A stretch of DNA of 64,000 bases from Megascapheus bottae (lineage: Eukaryota; Chordata; Mammalia; Rodentia; Geomyidae). Position numbers and translations under genes: made by a program. The stretch lies in the NCBI GenBank assembly GCA_024803745.1, contig JANJXV010000013.1, positions 16,613,501 through 16,677,500 on the forward strand, in the 5' to 3' direction. Below are positions 1 to 12,619 of the stretch, piece after piece (positions within the stretch are counted from its first letter, which is position 1; every line of letters begins with the position of its first letter). The notes below the pieces were generated by a model. It made no database searches. It was not told the DNA's origin and saw only the letters and a program-made list of their open reading frames with translations.

Positions 1-619
1 ATGGTAGCAAAACAACTTTTTAGGTCCTCCACCAAAACCCACTCAAAGGCTGAGGAGTATTCATGAAGTTAATGTATTATCCTGCCTAAAAACCAGATTG
101 GTTGTAGTGTTCTCTTAATGTTCTCACACTACTAGATTACAACTTTTTCACGTACAACTTTCCATTGCATATTTATTTCTCCTTCCATCAGGAAGTATCC
201 TGAAGAAATCTCAACAGGCTTAGTGCTAAAGTGTGGCTTAAATGGTAAAGTGCCCTGGTAGCAAGCTTACAGGCCAAAAAATAGCTGGACACTGGTGCCT
301 CAGACTGGTAATTCTATATTCAGGTGGATGAAATCAGGAAGACCTTGATTAGAAGCACAGAAGTCTGAGATAATGTCTCCAATTAACAAGCAAAAAGAGG
401 AGTTACTCATGTGGTAGAGCACCAGTTGTCAGTGAAAAAGCCAAGAGGAAGAAACCAGAATTCAAGCCCAAGTCCGGACACAAAATCAAACCAAACAAAA
501 ACCTTGGGCTTCTGTGAGAACTCAGCAAAGGGAAATCCGGTTTAAGAATGGCAAGGGAATTCTTAAATGAGCAGTGAGCTCATTTGTATCCATTAATGAC
601 TAAGGATATACTCCAAGCC

Positions 620-835
620 AAGCTGCCATTCTCTCTCTTTTTTTTTTTTGGCCAGTCCTGGATCTTGAACACTGCTTCTTTTGCTCAAGGCTAGCACTCT
701 ACCACTTGTGCCACAGCACCCCTTCTAGCCTTTTCTGTGTATGTGGTACTGAGGAATTGAACCCAGGGTTTCATGCATGCTAGGCAAGCACTCTACCACT
801 AAGCCATACTCCCAGCCCCTAAGCTGCCATTCTCT
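620..835 (-). repeat. IDL-Geo SINE with target-site duplication
   Basis: A reverse-oriented dimeric SINE at about 639-820 (GGCAAGCACTCTACCACT, complement of the tRNA-like half). It is flanked by direct repeats AAGCTGCCATTCTCT at 620-634 and 821-835. Confidence 0.85.
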
Positions 836-977
836 TACAGAGACTTGAGTGGTAGGGAAAATTTGAAAAAGAAAAAAAAAAAAAAAAAAAGGAAAAAATA
901 CAGAAGTTGGCTTCAAGTGTGTTTGTCTGCAATTTCAACAACTAGAAAGGCTAATAAAAGCTAGCTTGGGTGACAAA

Positions 978-1209
978 GGAAAACCTTACCTTTTTTTTTT
1001 TTTTCCTTGCCTGTCCTGGGCTTGGGCTCAGGGCCTGAGCACTGTCCTTGGACTTTCTCAGGGCTTAACACTCTACCACTTGAGCCTCAGCACCACTTCC
1101 AGCTTTTTTTCAATGTATGTGGTGCATAGGAATCGAACCCGGGTCTTTGTGCATGCTAGGCAAGCACTCTTCCACTAGGCCAAACTCCCCGCCCAGGAAA
1201 ACCTTACCT
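978..1209 (-). repeat. IDL-Geo SINE with target-site duplication
   Basis: A reverse-oriented dimer at about 994-1192 with a T-rich head (its poly-A tail). GGAAAACCTTACCTT is repeated at both ends (978 and 1195). Confidence 0.85.
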
Positions 1210-1685
1210 TAAAAAGAAAAAAATAGTAGTACTAAAAAGACACTGGAGCTGGGCACTGGGGATTTACCTTGTAATTCTCTACAATGAACCATCAAAATAC
1301 CAGGACTGGAGGTGGCTCAAGTGGTAAGAGTACCAACACACACATGCATGCACACGTACACAAAGAAAAACACAACTAATCAAATACAAAAACACAACTC
1401 AGATCTAAGAATCAGAAACATAAACCTTGAATTTACTCTCCTAAGGAAAACCCAGCAGTTGAGCAGACTTTATATACCAGGAATTCTAGGGGAATAAAAG
1501 AAAATTTATGTACACAGGTCTAAGAAATTTTATGTCTTGTGCAAAGAGAGGGCAATCTGCCCTCCAGTTCTGGGCCCCATCAGGACTATACATTTTACAA
1601 CACTATCTCCATTTCTCTTGACATTCCAAGAGCTGCAAAGGCCCGTGATCCTGTTCACTGAAGAGTCATAACCCTTCAGCTCCAG

Positions 1686-3300
<1,615 letters not shown>

Positions 3301-3535
3301 GTTTTCCAGAATGGAGCACGGTAACCTGATGAGACTGATTCGAGAAGAGAAGGCTGTGGAGTGATGGAGGGGCTGAGTGACGATCCGGATGTATGTGCAT
3401 CAGTGGATGCAGATTTAAAAGACAGTTCAGTAGTAATAGTAAATAAAATAATAGTAAAGGTAAAATAAATAATGATGCCCAAAGAAGAAAACCGATTGAC
3501 ACAAGTAAAAATTGTAAGTTAAAAAAAATACATCA

Positions 3536-4090
3536 CGCCGGCCGGAGTGGCTCACACCTGTAATCTTAGCTATTCAGGAGGCTTGAGATCGGAGGATCAA
3601 GGTTCAAAGCCAGCCTGGGCACACAAGGATCTGAGACTCTTGTCTCCAGTTAACCTCTAGAAAATGGGAAGTGGGGCTTGGCTCAAGGGTAGGGCCGTAG
3701 CCTTGAGCTGAAGAGCTCAGGGGACAGTGCCCAGGCGGAATTCAAGCCCTCTGACCCACCCCCAAAAAAAGAGGGGCCGGGAATTTAATGCTTGCCTAGC
3801 ATGCACAAAGACCAGGGTTTGATTTCTTGGTACCACATACATAGAAAAGATCAGAAACGGTGCTGTGGCTCAGTTCAAAGCCAGCCGTGGCACGAAAAGT
3901 CGGTGAGTTTCTTATTTTCAATTAACCACCAGAAAAAACAAAACAAAACAAAACAAAACCGGAAAGTGGTGCTGTGGCTGAAGTGGTAGAGTACTAGCGT
4001 TGAGCTGAGATCTCAGGCACAGTGCCCAGGCCCAGCGTTCAAGCCCCACCCATGACCGACAAAAACAACAAACAGGAAAAAAAAAAAAGG
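3536..4090 (+). repeat. Nested 7SL/B1-Geo and ID-like SINEs
   Basis: A 7SL/B1-like unit (GTGGCTCACACCTGTAATC) joins a Geo-like unit at 3536-3765. A second, rearranged composite with an ID-like unit follows and ends near the A-rich run at 4080. Confidence 0.8.
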
Positions 4091-4329
4091 AACGCTTGTG
4101 AAGACATACAGAATAGACATACAGGGTTGAAGATGGCCAGGTAAACATAGAGACATATATGAAAGAATGCCTTGTCCCCCCAAAAGTAGAAATTGAAATT
4201 GTCATGTGCTGGTGCAAGCCAATGAAGGTGCATGAAGGATTGCTGGTAAACATTTGAAGCTAAGACAAAGGCATAGAGCAAATCCTTCCCTAGATCCTTT
4301 AGAGAGCAAGACCTGTCCCATATATTCAT

Positions 4330-5190
4330 TTCTTCTAATCGTAAAGCTGTAAGACAATATATTTCTTTTGTTATAAGTTGTGATATTTTGTTTGATAGCC
4401 CTAGGAAAGTAACAGACTCTTAGACATAATCACATGCAGTTAGATTTTCACTTATACTTCACTAAAGAATACTTCTTGCTAATTTTAATTTTGAGAAACA
4501 GTACTTCACATAAAGCAACAGGTATGCAATAGGAAAAGTGGATATGTTGGTGGAGATTTAATACAGTTTCTTCACAATAAATCCCACAGTTTATAATCAT
4601 GTCCTTTTCTTGTCTCTTTGGGAATAAGTCTCACAACTTTCAATTTGATACAAGTTTGTTTCCCCAAGTTATAGTTTGTTTCAAGTTTACCAAAATATTT
4701 CACATCATAAATTGCTGTTGGTAAAAAAAAGGTCTGTGACTATCTTCTTTTAAAGTCAAAGAAGAGGAACATTGGCACTGGCATTATTTGATTTACTATT
4801 TTGTAAGGTGGATCTTGATGAAAACATTGAAACATTAAACCTTGACTTTTTTCTGGCAATCATCTTCTGATCATATGCAAAATAAAGTTGAGGTAGTCCA
4901 GGCTATAGAGTTTGAGTGGAGTCAGTATAACCCTTTATGGTGAGGTTTCCTCTGGAAATGCTGACTAGCTGTTTCCAGCTTGGCTCATTCTCTTCATGTG
5001 GTATTCTTTCTCCTGCTCCATTTCCTTGTATTATTAGTAAGATGGACTGCCTGTTGCTGAAATTATAAGGTCCTTCAAGGTCAGAGAGGGCCCATGACTC
5101 AGTCATTTCATCTTCTTTCCCCTTGTCTCACTCCCAGGCGATTAGTCTGCTTCTCTGTTTGCCTTTTATTATTTGTAAAAATTTATAGAC
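4330..5190. other. Intergenic stretch without recognised features
   Basis: AT-rich single-copy-looking sequence. Only short spurious ORFs, with no splice-consistent coding pattern seen. Confidence 0.5.
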
Positions 5191-5192
5191 TT

Positions 5193-5410
5193 GGCAGGGT
5201 GCTGTGAGTCACACCTGTAATCCTAGCTACTCAGGAGGCTGAGATCTGAGGATCAAGGTTCAAAGCCAGCCTGGGCACAAAAGGACCCGAGACTCTTATC
5301 TCCAGTAAACCTCTAGAAAATGGGAAGTGGGGCTTGCCTCAAGGCTGGGACGGTAGCCTTGAGCAGAAGAACTCTGGGAGTTCAAGCCCTATGACCCACA
5401 AAAACAAAAA
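5193..5410 (+). repeat. 7SL/B1-Geo composite SINE
   Basis: Contains CACACCTGTAATCCTAGCTA and GAGACTCTTATCTCCAGT, ending in the Geo-like half and an A-rich tail. Confidence 0.85.
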
Positions 5411-5471
5411 TTATAGACGGAATCACGTTTGTAAAACTTTATTAAGTTTTTGAAACAAACATCTCAAAAAG

Positions 5472-5472
<1 letters not shown>

Positions 5473-5511
<39 letters not shown>
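5473..5511. repeat. (TG)n microsatellite
   Basis: About 19 uninterrupted TG units at the edge of a reverse SINE. Confidence 0.95.
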
Positions 5512-5513
<2 letters not shown>

Positions 5514-5696
5514 TGATCCTGTGGCTTGAATCATGGCCTGCGCACTGCCTCTGAGCTTTCTTGCTAGTGCTCTACCACTTAACGTACAGCCCCACTTTTA
5601 GCTTCTTGATTGTTAATTGAAGAGTCTTATTTTCAAACTCAGGGCTTCATGCATACCAGGCAAGCACTCTACCATTAGCCACACTCCTGGCTCTAA

Positions 5697-5727
<31 letters not shown>

Positions 5728-6125
5728 TGTCAGTTGTGGGGCTTGAATTCTGGGTCTGGGTGCTGTCCCTGAGGTCTTCAGCTTAAGGCTACTGCTCTAC
5801 CATGTTGAGCCACAGCACCACTTCTGGCCCATTTATTTTCTTCTTCCAAGTGCAGGGGCCTCCTGAATTGTAGTCATTGACCCCTTACATGTCTGTGATC
5901 CCTAGGTTGAAAACACCTAGGTTTTGTTTATTCTGCAGGGGAGCAACCTGAGTAAGATCCCTGTGGGGGGAAAACAGTGGGGAAATAAAACTCCTACAAA
6001 CAAATCTGCATTTTTTATTTTTTGGTTGACCATTGGGCTTGAACTTTGGGTCTGGGCGCTATCCCTGAGCTCTTCAGCCCAAGGCTAGCACTCTATCACT
6101 TGAGCCACAGCGCCACTTCCTCAAA
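5512..6125 (-). repeat. Cluster of reverse Geo-type SINE pieces and (ATT)n
   Basis: Three decayed reverse SINE segments (about 5512-5692, 5733-5832, 6018-6123), with an ATT run at 5697-5721. Confidence 0.75.
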
Positions 6126-7930
6126 CCTGTATTTTTGTAAAGGGAAGATACATTTAAATTCTATTGTAGCTCAGTAATGAGTTACCAGTTTTCATGTGTA
6201 CATTAAAACTTACTATGTACTACCAGAATAACTACAGTTATAAGATGATAATTTCATAAGGAGCTAAACATTAAGCAAAGAGGTGGAGATCGTTTTACAT
6301 ATTTAGAGAGGCACAGTATGGATTTTTTTGTGGAAATATATAGTGGAGGAAATTTAAACTAGCTTAGTAGGTTAGGGAAGGCTTCTCTGAGGAAATGAGG
6401 TCTAAGCTGGGATTTCAAGATAAATAGGAGTTAGTGAAAAAATAGTAGGGAAAGAGTCTTCTACATGACATAAATAGACCTGGGAAAATTTTAGACTTGG
6501 AGAAAATTTCACTGTTGTTGGAGAAGAAAGCAAGTGGAAGGGAGATAGGGGAAGAATGACTACTGACAGTGCTATCAACAGGCAGTAGGAAATCCTACCA
6601 GAATCTTGTGGGTAGAATGAATTAGTTACTGTCAGGCATTCAAGAAAGTCAGTCCCCAAGACACCCCCCCTCCTCCCCCAAAAGAGGTTAATAGTAATAG
6701 TGCTTTGGTTGAAGTTATTTTGGAATTTTGTATCCTGATAAGACTCTATATCACCATCTGGTGGTGTTAGAAGAGCCTGCATTGTCCATGAGATTCAGCA
6801 AGAAATTTGAACTAAGTCCTCGGAAATAAGATGGGAGTCATAAAAAGGCAGGGTTTAGGGGAAGAGCTAAGAAAACTAATTGTTGTTGGCATCTATGTTT
6901 CCAGAACCAGGACCATTTGCAGCCTAGGGTTCCTGGAGAACATAACCTTAGCCCGCTGTCATGGTTGTGGCATGGGTGATAGATACGTTTATGGTCATTA
7001 TGTTGCCTCTGTTTGCTTTCCAATTTTTATTTGCATATATTTTAATTGTTTGGAGGGGTTTATTGTAATATGATTATATGTTAATAATTTATTTAGGTAA
7101 AATCCATCTCCTCTCTGTTACTCATTCTTATCCTGCTCCCAATTCCTTCCTCTTATTTGCAGTTCTCAGTGGGTTTCATTCTGTTTTCATAAATATATAA
7201 TGCATCATCCAGCTTTTGACATTGTCAGAGAAAAGAATTTAAGGAAGAGTCTAGTCAGATAGGAAGTTTTATTTAGGAAAGCAGCAGAAAAAAAACAGGA
7301 TACAAAGCACATCTCCATAGGCTGGGGATGTGATCACATGGAAGCATTCCAAGTCCTTTGTATAAGGCAGGTTCCTAAGGTTCAGATCAGACAGGGAACC
7401 TACAGTTACTTCTCAGTCACTTAGATGATCTGGCATGATAATTGTTTGCTGTGGCATCTTTCCTTTCATTGTATATACTCAGAATCGGTAAGTTTGAGAT
7501 CAGACTAAGCCTTCCAGGTACTTCCTTATAGAAGGTTTTAGAGCAGTAAAGCCCATTATTAGGAGATAACTACCAAAGTGTCTTTTTGTCCAAGCATGAG
7601 TTTTGTTAGATTTTTTTTTTGAGACCAGCACCCAGATTCTTATCCACAGCTATCATTATGTCTATAACCTTACAAATTGCCATTTTGCATTCTCAGTGGG
7701 ACCCTAAGGACTCAGAATAATTAGATTCTTGGTAAAAGAGGACCTTTGGAAAAATATTATAAATTTGTGAATAGATGGGAAAATTGCTGTATACATCTGT
7801 GTCATTCTGGTATATAGAAAGACAAAACTTTAGCTCTGTAGGAGCATCTCCATCCTAGGCCACGTGACCAAGGCAAGACTCTTTGTTCAGTTTAATTTAA
7901 TTATCACTTTCATTTCTGTCTGCTAAAGAA
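6126..7930. other. Intergenic stretch, no gene recognised
   Basis: Includes short ORFs at 6402-6782 and 6831-7073 with no recognisable domains. No convincing splice sites or RNA gene seen. Confidence 0.5.
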
Positions 7931-8150
7931 GTCATTGGTGGGCTAGGAGTTTGGCCTAGTGGTTAAAAGTGCTTGCCAAGCATGCATGAAGACCCGGGTT
8001 CGATTCCTCGGTACCACATACATAGAAAAAAGCTGGAAATGGTGCTGAGGCTCAAGTGGTAGAGCTCTAGCCTTGAGAAAGCCCAAGGACAGTGCTCAGG
8101 CCCTGAGCTCAAGCCCAGGACTGGCAAAAAAAAAAAAAAAAGAAGTCATT
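7926..8150 (+). repeat. IDL-Geo SINE, well preserved
   Basis: A forward dimer at 7941-8141 with intact B box (GGTTCGATTCC), A15 tail and AAGAAGTCATT duplicated on both sides. A recent-looking insertion. Confidence 0.9.
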
Positions 8151-8389
8151 TGTAAGGCGTAGGCTTTTTCCCTTAGCCCTACCTCTCCTGCACCAATTCA
8201 AAGACAGTGTGGGAAAAAAAATCATCTATGTTTTGTTCATCAAGTCTCTCTCTCTTTTAATTAATCCACCTGTTTAGTGTTTTCTCATTATTACCTACTA
8301 ATGAGTTGCCCATCTAGCAGCAGCCATGTTCCATGCTACATTCTACTGCTCTCAGCAGGGCTCTGGGCTTCTCAATATTTTCTATAAAA

Positions 8390-8590
8390 TGTTTTCCAAA
8401 GATTCATGTGTTGAGTAGCTAGCTATTGGTCCAGTTGAGAGGTCATTGAATCATGAGGGTGATCAGTCTATTGATGAGCTCATAGTTGAATAGTTATTGG
8501 GAAGTGGGGCCCAGTTGGAGGACACAGATGACTGGAGGTCAGCCTTTGCAGAGTATATTTTGTTTCTGCTTCCTCACATGCTTATCATAT
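8390..8590 (+). repeat. MaLR-type LTR fragment
   Basis: Motifs GATTCATGTGTTGA and GAGAGGTCATTGAATCATGA match the MaLR/MLT1 LTR pattern. Decayed and incomplete. Confidence 0.65.
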
Positions 8591-8627
8591 TTTTTTAAGT
8601 AAGAACATCGAAAATTCACTTCCAGCA

Positions 8628-9155
8628 ATTTTTTTTTTTTTGCTGATCCTCGGTTTGAATTGAAGGCCTGTGTGATGTCCCTGAGCCTTTTCATATCAAG
8701 GCTACTTCTTCCACTTGAGCTATAGCTTCTTGGTGGTTAATTGGAGATAAAAAAAAAGTCTCATGGATTTTCCTGCATTAGCTAGCTTTTAACCTTGATT
8801 CTTAGTCTCTTCTGAGTAGCCATGATTATAAGTGTGAGCCACTGATATTGCTACTCCTAGCATTTGTATGTGTGTGTGTGTGTGTGTGTGTGTGATGGGG
8901 CCAGAACTCGGCCCCAGGCACTATCCCTGAGCTCTTCAGCTCAAGGCTACCACCCTAACCACGGGTCTGGGCAGTTGTCCCTGAGCTCTTCAGCTCAAGG
9001 GTACCGCCCTACCCTTTAGCCAAGCCCCACTTCCCATTTTCTAGAGGTTAATTGGAGATAAGAGTCTCAGGTCCTTCTGTGCCCGGGCTGATTCTCAGAT
9101 CTCAGCCTCCCGAGTAGCTAGGATCACAGGTGTGAGCCACCGAGCCTGCATTCCT
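8628..9155 (-). repeat. Two reverse 7SL/B1-Geo SINEs separated by (TG)n
   Basis: Reverse composites at about 8628-8850 and 8893-9155, the latter ending AGGATCACAGGTGTGAGCCA. A TG run lies at 8867-8893. Confidence 0.8.
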
Positions 9156-9267
9156 AGCATTTTTTAGTCATGTTGCTGGCGTAGTAGATCACTGGAATAT
9201 ATTTCTTTTGTCTAACTGAAGCTTACATTCATTTTCTCTTTCCTCTGCCCTAACTTTAGCTTCTGCA

Positions 9268-9490
9268 TTATTATTATTATTATTATTTTTATTTTTATTA
9301 TTGCCAGTCCTGGGCTTGAGCTCAGGGCCTAAGCTCTGTCCTTGGGCTTTCTCAAGGCTAGAGCTCTACCACTTGAGCCACAGCACCACTTCTGCCTTTT
9401 TTCTATATATGTGGTACTGAGGAATTGAACTCAGGTCTTTGTGCTTGCTAGGCAAAGCACTCTACCACTAGGCAAAACTCCCAACCCATG
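9268..9490 (-). repeat. IDL-Geo SINE with (ATT)n head
   Basis: A reverse dimer after an ATT/T-rich run, with GCAAAGCACTCTACCACTAG near the end. Confidence 0.8.
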
Positions 9491-9559
9491 CATTGTTTTT
9501 TAATACACATAATTTTTAAATTTTAGGGTGACTGTCCTAGCGCCATATCTGCAAGTCTT

Positions 9560-9803
9560 GTGAATTCTTTTTTTGGGGAAAGGGGTCTCATGGGGCTTGA
9601 ACTCTGAGACTGGGCACTGTCCCTGAGCTCTTCAGCTCAAGGTTACTGCCTTACCTCTGGAACCACAGCCCCCACTTCCTGTTTTTTTAGTGATTAATTG
9701 GAGATAAGAGTCTCACTTTCTTTTGTTCCTGGGCTGGCTTTGAACCACAATCTTCAGATTGTGTAGCTAGGATTACAGGTGTGAGCCACCGTACCTGGCT
9801 TGT
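9560..9803 (-). repeat. 7SL/B1-Geo SINE, reverse
   Basis: Reads from GGGGCTTGAACTCTG to GGATTACAGGTGTGAGCCAC on the plus strand. Confidence 0.8.
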
Positions 9804-10159
9804 GAATTCTTTTTCATCCTACTTTGGATTTCAGCTCTAATTGAGTAGACCTTCACTGAATTTATCAGTTTGATTTCCAACTTGCTTCTCAGTTGCCCAT
9901 ACTCTGTGACTTTGAGAGACCCAGTCTCTTGACCATGGAAACCCTGTTTCTGCTACCATTGTAACTTTGGTTACCTATAATTTTTTTGACCTATACCTGT
10001 TCCCAGTAATTATCTATCTTGATGATCTGTCCTGACTCTATTTGCTATGCTCCATTGTTCCTGAGGTCTCCTTCCCCAGTGATAACAGCTGACTGACACC
10101 CACCCTTTCCAATTCTAACTTTGCTTGGACAGTAGTATTATTTTCCCCACTACCATCAC

Positions 10160-10398
10160 AGACCCCATTTTTTCCCTCTGGTCCTGGGGCTTGAACTCTG
10201 GGCCTGGACATTCCTTGAGTTTTATGCTCAAGGCTAACGCTCTACCAATGGAATTACAGTTCTACTTCTGGCTTTTTTGGTCATTAATTGGAGATAAGAG
10301 TCTTATGGTCCTTCCTACCTAGGCTAGCTTTGAACTATAGTCCTCAGATCTCAGTCTCCTGAGTAGCTAATACTGTAGTCATGAGCCACCGGTGCCTG
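10160..10398 (-). repeat. 7SL/B1-Geo SINE, reverse
   Basis: Contains TTAATTGGAGATAAGAGTCT and CCTGAGTAGCTAA. A 65-residue ORF crossing it is spurious. Confidence 0.75.
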
Positions 10399-10714
10399 GA
10401 AAAACCCCATACTTGTACAGTCATTAGATTTCTGCCCCAAGTTATATCTTCCTTGTTTTGGTGTGTGTGTGGCTTCTTAAGAAAAATCTCTGAATCTCAG
10501 TTAATAATCACACTGGTTAATACTTGAGGAATTTAATCAAAGACCTGTTTTATTTAAGCAAAACAATTTTGGCTTGAAAACCAATAGTAATGTATGATAC
10601 ATGATATTGATTAGTAGCTACAGGTTTTTATATATTCATTAAACAAATATTAAAAATACTTAATAAGAATTAGCTGAACATTTAGTCCCCTTTATTATTT
10701 TTATATTTATTTAT

Positions 10715-11375
10715 TTATTATTGGTTGTGGGGCTTGAACTCTGGTCCTGGGCACTGTCCTTGAGCTTTTCAGATCAAAGCTATGGCCCTATCCTTGGGCC
10801 TGGACATTGTCTCTGAGCTCTTCTGCTCAAGGCTACTGCCCTACCCCTTGAGCCACAGCTTTCTAATGGTTAACTGGAGATAAGAGTCTCACGGACTTTA
10901 ATGCTGGGCTGGCTTTGAACCGTGATCCTCAGATCTCAGCCTCCTGAGTAGCTAGGATTAGAAGTGTGAACCACCTCACCCAGCTCCCCTTTATGTTTTA
11001 TTTTTTTGCTAGTCCTTGGGCTTGAACTCAGGGCCTAGGCATGGCCCTTAGGCTTTCTCAAGGGTAGCACTCTACCACTTGAGCCACAGTAGTACCACTT
11101 TGGGCTTTTTTCCCCCCAGTCCTGGGGCTTGAACTCAGGCCTGGGCACTGTCCTTGGGTACTTTTTGCTCAAAGCTAGCACTCTGCCATTTGAGCCACAG
11201 CATCACTTCTGGAGTTTTCTGTATATGTGGTACTGAGGAGTCAAACCTAGGGCTCCATGCATACTAGGCAAAGCACTCTACCGCTAGGCCACACTCCTGG
11301 CCTATTTGGGGGTTTTTCTGTTTATGTGGTACCAAGGAATCAAACCCAGGGCTTCATGCATGCGAGGCAGGATTC
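10715..11375 (-). repeat. Cluster of reverse SINEs
   Basis: A composite SINE at about 10715-10985 with an internal partial duplication, then IDL-Geo pieces at 11005-11300 and 11300-11370. Confidence 0.75.
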
Positions 11376-11379
11376 CTGG

Positions 11380-12478
11380 AGACAGGAATAATTTGATCTA
11401 AAATTGAGACTCTGCTTGAAGCAATTTGACAGGACAAAGGGGACAACTTTCTATAACCCCCCTTTGCATATCCAAGTTGTTTGGATACTATAACCAGGGC
11501 TGTCTCATTTTAATGCCTGTGCTACGGGTCGAGACAACATGTACATGTAAGCAGAAGTCACTGGATAATTTTATACCCAACATGTAGAAATAACATCCTT
11601 TGCATATGGATTCTTTTGGAGAATCAGCTTTGAGAAGTTAGCATAAGTGTAAGTTTGCAAGAGGTTGATTTCCTTCCTCTTTCAGTTCCTGGTTTTGTCC
11701 AGAGTTGTCTCTACTTTTTTTTTTCTGTTTATGACCTTATGCTTTAAATAATCACAAATTGATAAAAGATAAACATTTCTGTATATTTTATATGTAAATT
11801 TTTTGTAATGAAATATATAAACTTATTTCATAACATGTATTAAAAACTATATGTATATTTTATATATTTTCTTTAAGGAATTTTTTGTAATTATTAATAG
11901 CCTAATCAAATTGACAGACTTCATTAAGATGATCCTTCACTTGGGTATCATAAATTTTGCCCACAAAACAAATCCTTCATAGACCAGTACATAACACTAG
12001 GTTTTGAATACTTAAGTTTCATGAGTTTGTTTTCATAATATAAATATGAAATTATTAAGATATACCCCAAAAGACAGTGATAGTTACATAATAAAAGCAT
12101 TTCTTCCTCTTCCCCTTCTTATAGTTCTAACAATTGAAACCATATCCTTATACATGTTCTACCAATAGAGACATGCCCCTATCCCAGTTACATGACTCCT
12201 GTTTTCCATGTTTACTTGATAATGTTTCCTAAATTTGTGAGGGTATCTTACAGGTCAAATTTATTATTTCCTGGAGCAGAGCATACCTAAATATTGAGAA
12301 CCACAAAATTTCCATGAATATTATTAAATTTAAAGCTTAAAAACTTTTTCTCAGAATTATAAAATATATGAAAAAAATCCTCAAAAGAAGTGGAGTTAGC
12401 TTTCATCCTATTTTTTTTCTGTAGAAATTTATAGCAGCCTGTAATAATGTAAAATTTCTTCTCTTATGATGACTTTTT
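11380..12478. other. GVIN1: AT-rich 3' flank of GVIN1
   Basis: Probable GVIN1 3'UTR (below 12620) and flank. The rest is AT-rich with no gene recognised. Confidence 0.4.
12260..12265 (-). terminator. GVIN1: Candidate GVIN1 poly(A) signal
   Basis: AATAAA on the minus strand, about 355 bases downstream of the stop codon at 12620. It is the nearest canonical hexamer noticed. Downstream elements were not evaluated. Confidence 0.4.
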
Positions 12479-12572
12479 CTGGGCCAGAGGCATGGCTCAA
12501 GAAGTAGAGTGCCTGTCTAGCAAGCATGAAGCTCTGAGTTCAAACCTCTGTATTGCCCCACCCAAGAACAGA
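12479..12572 (+). repeat. ID-like SINE monomer
   Basis: A single tRNA-like unit (AGTGCCTGTCTAGCAAGCAT) without the Geo half. Confidence 0.65.
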
Positions 12573-12619
12573 CTGATCTGAGCTCTTTACATTAATCTAG
12601 TAATTAATTCAACAAATAT

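Noticed and set aside
7941..8141. tRNA-like sequence with A and B boxes
   Set aside because: It is the left half of an IDL-Geo SINE with poly-A tail and target duplication, not a tRNA gene.
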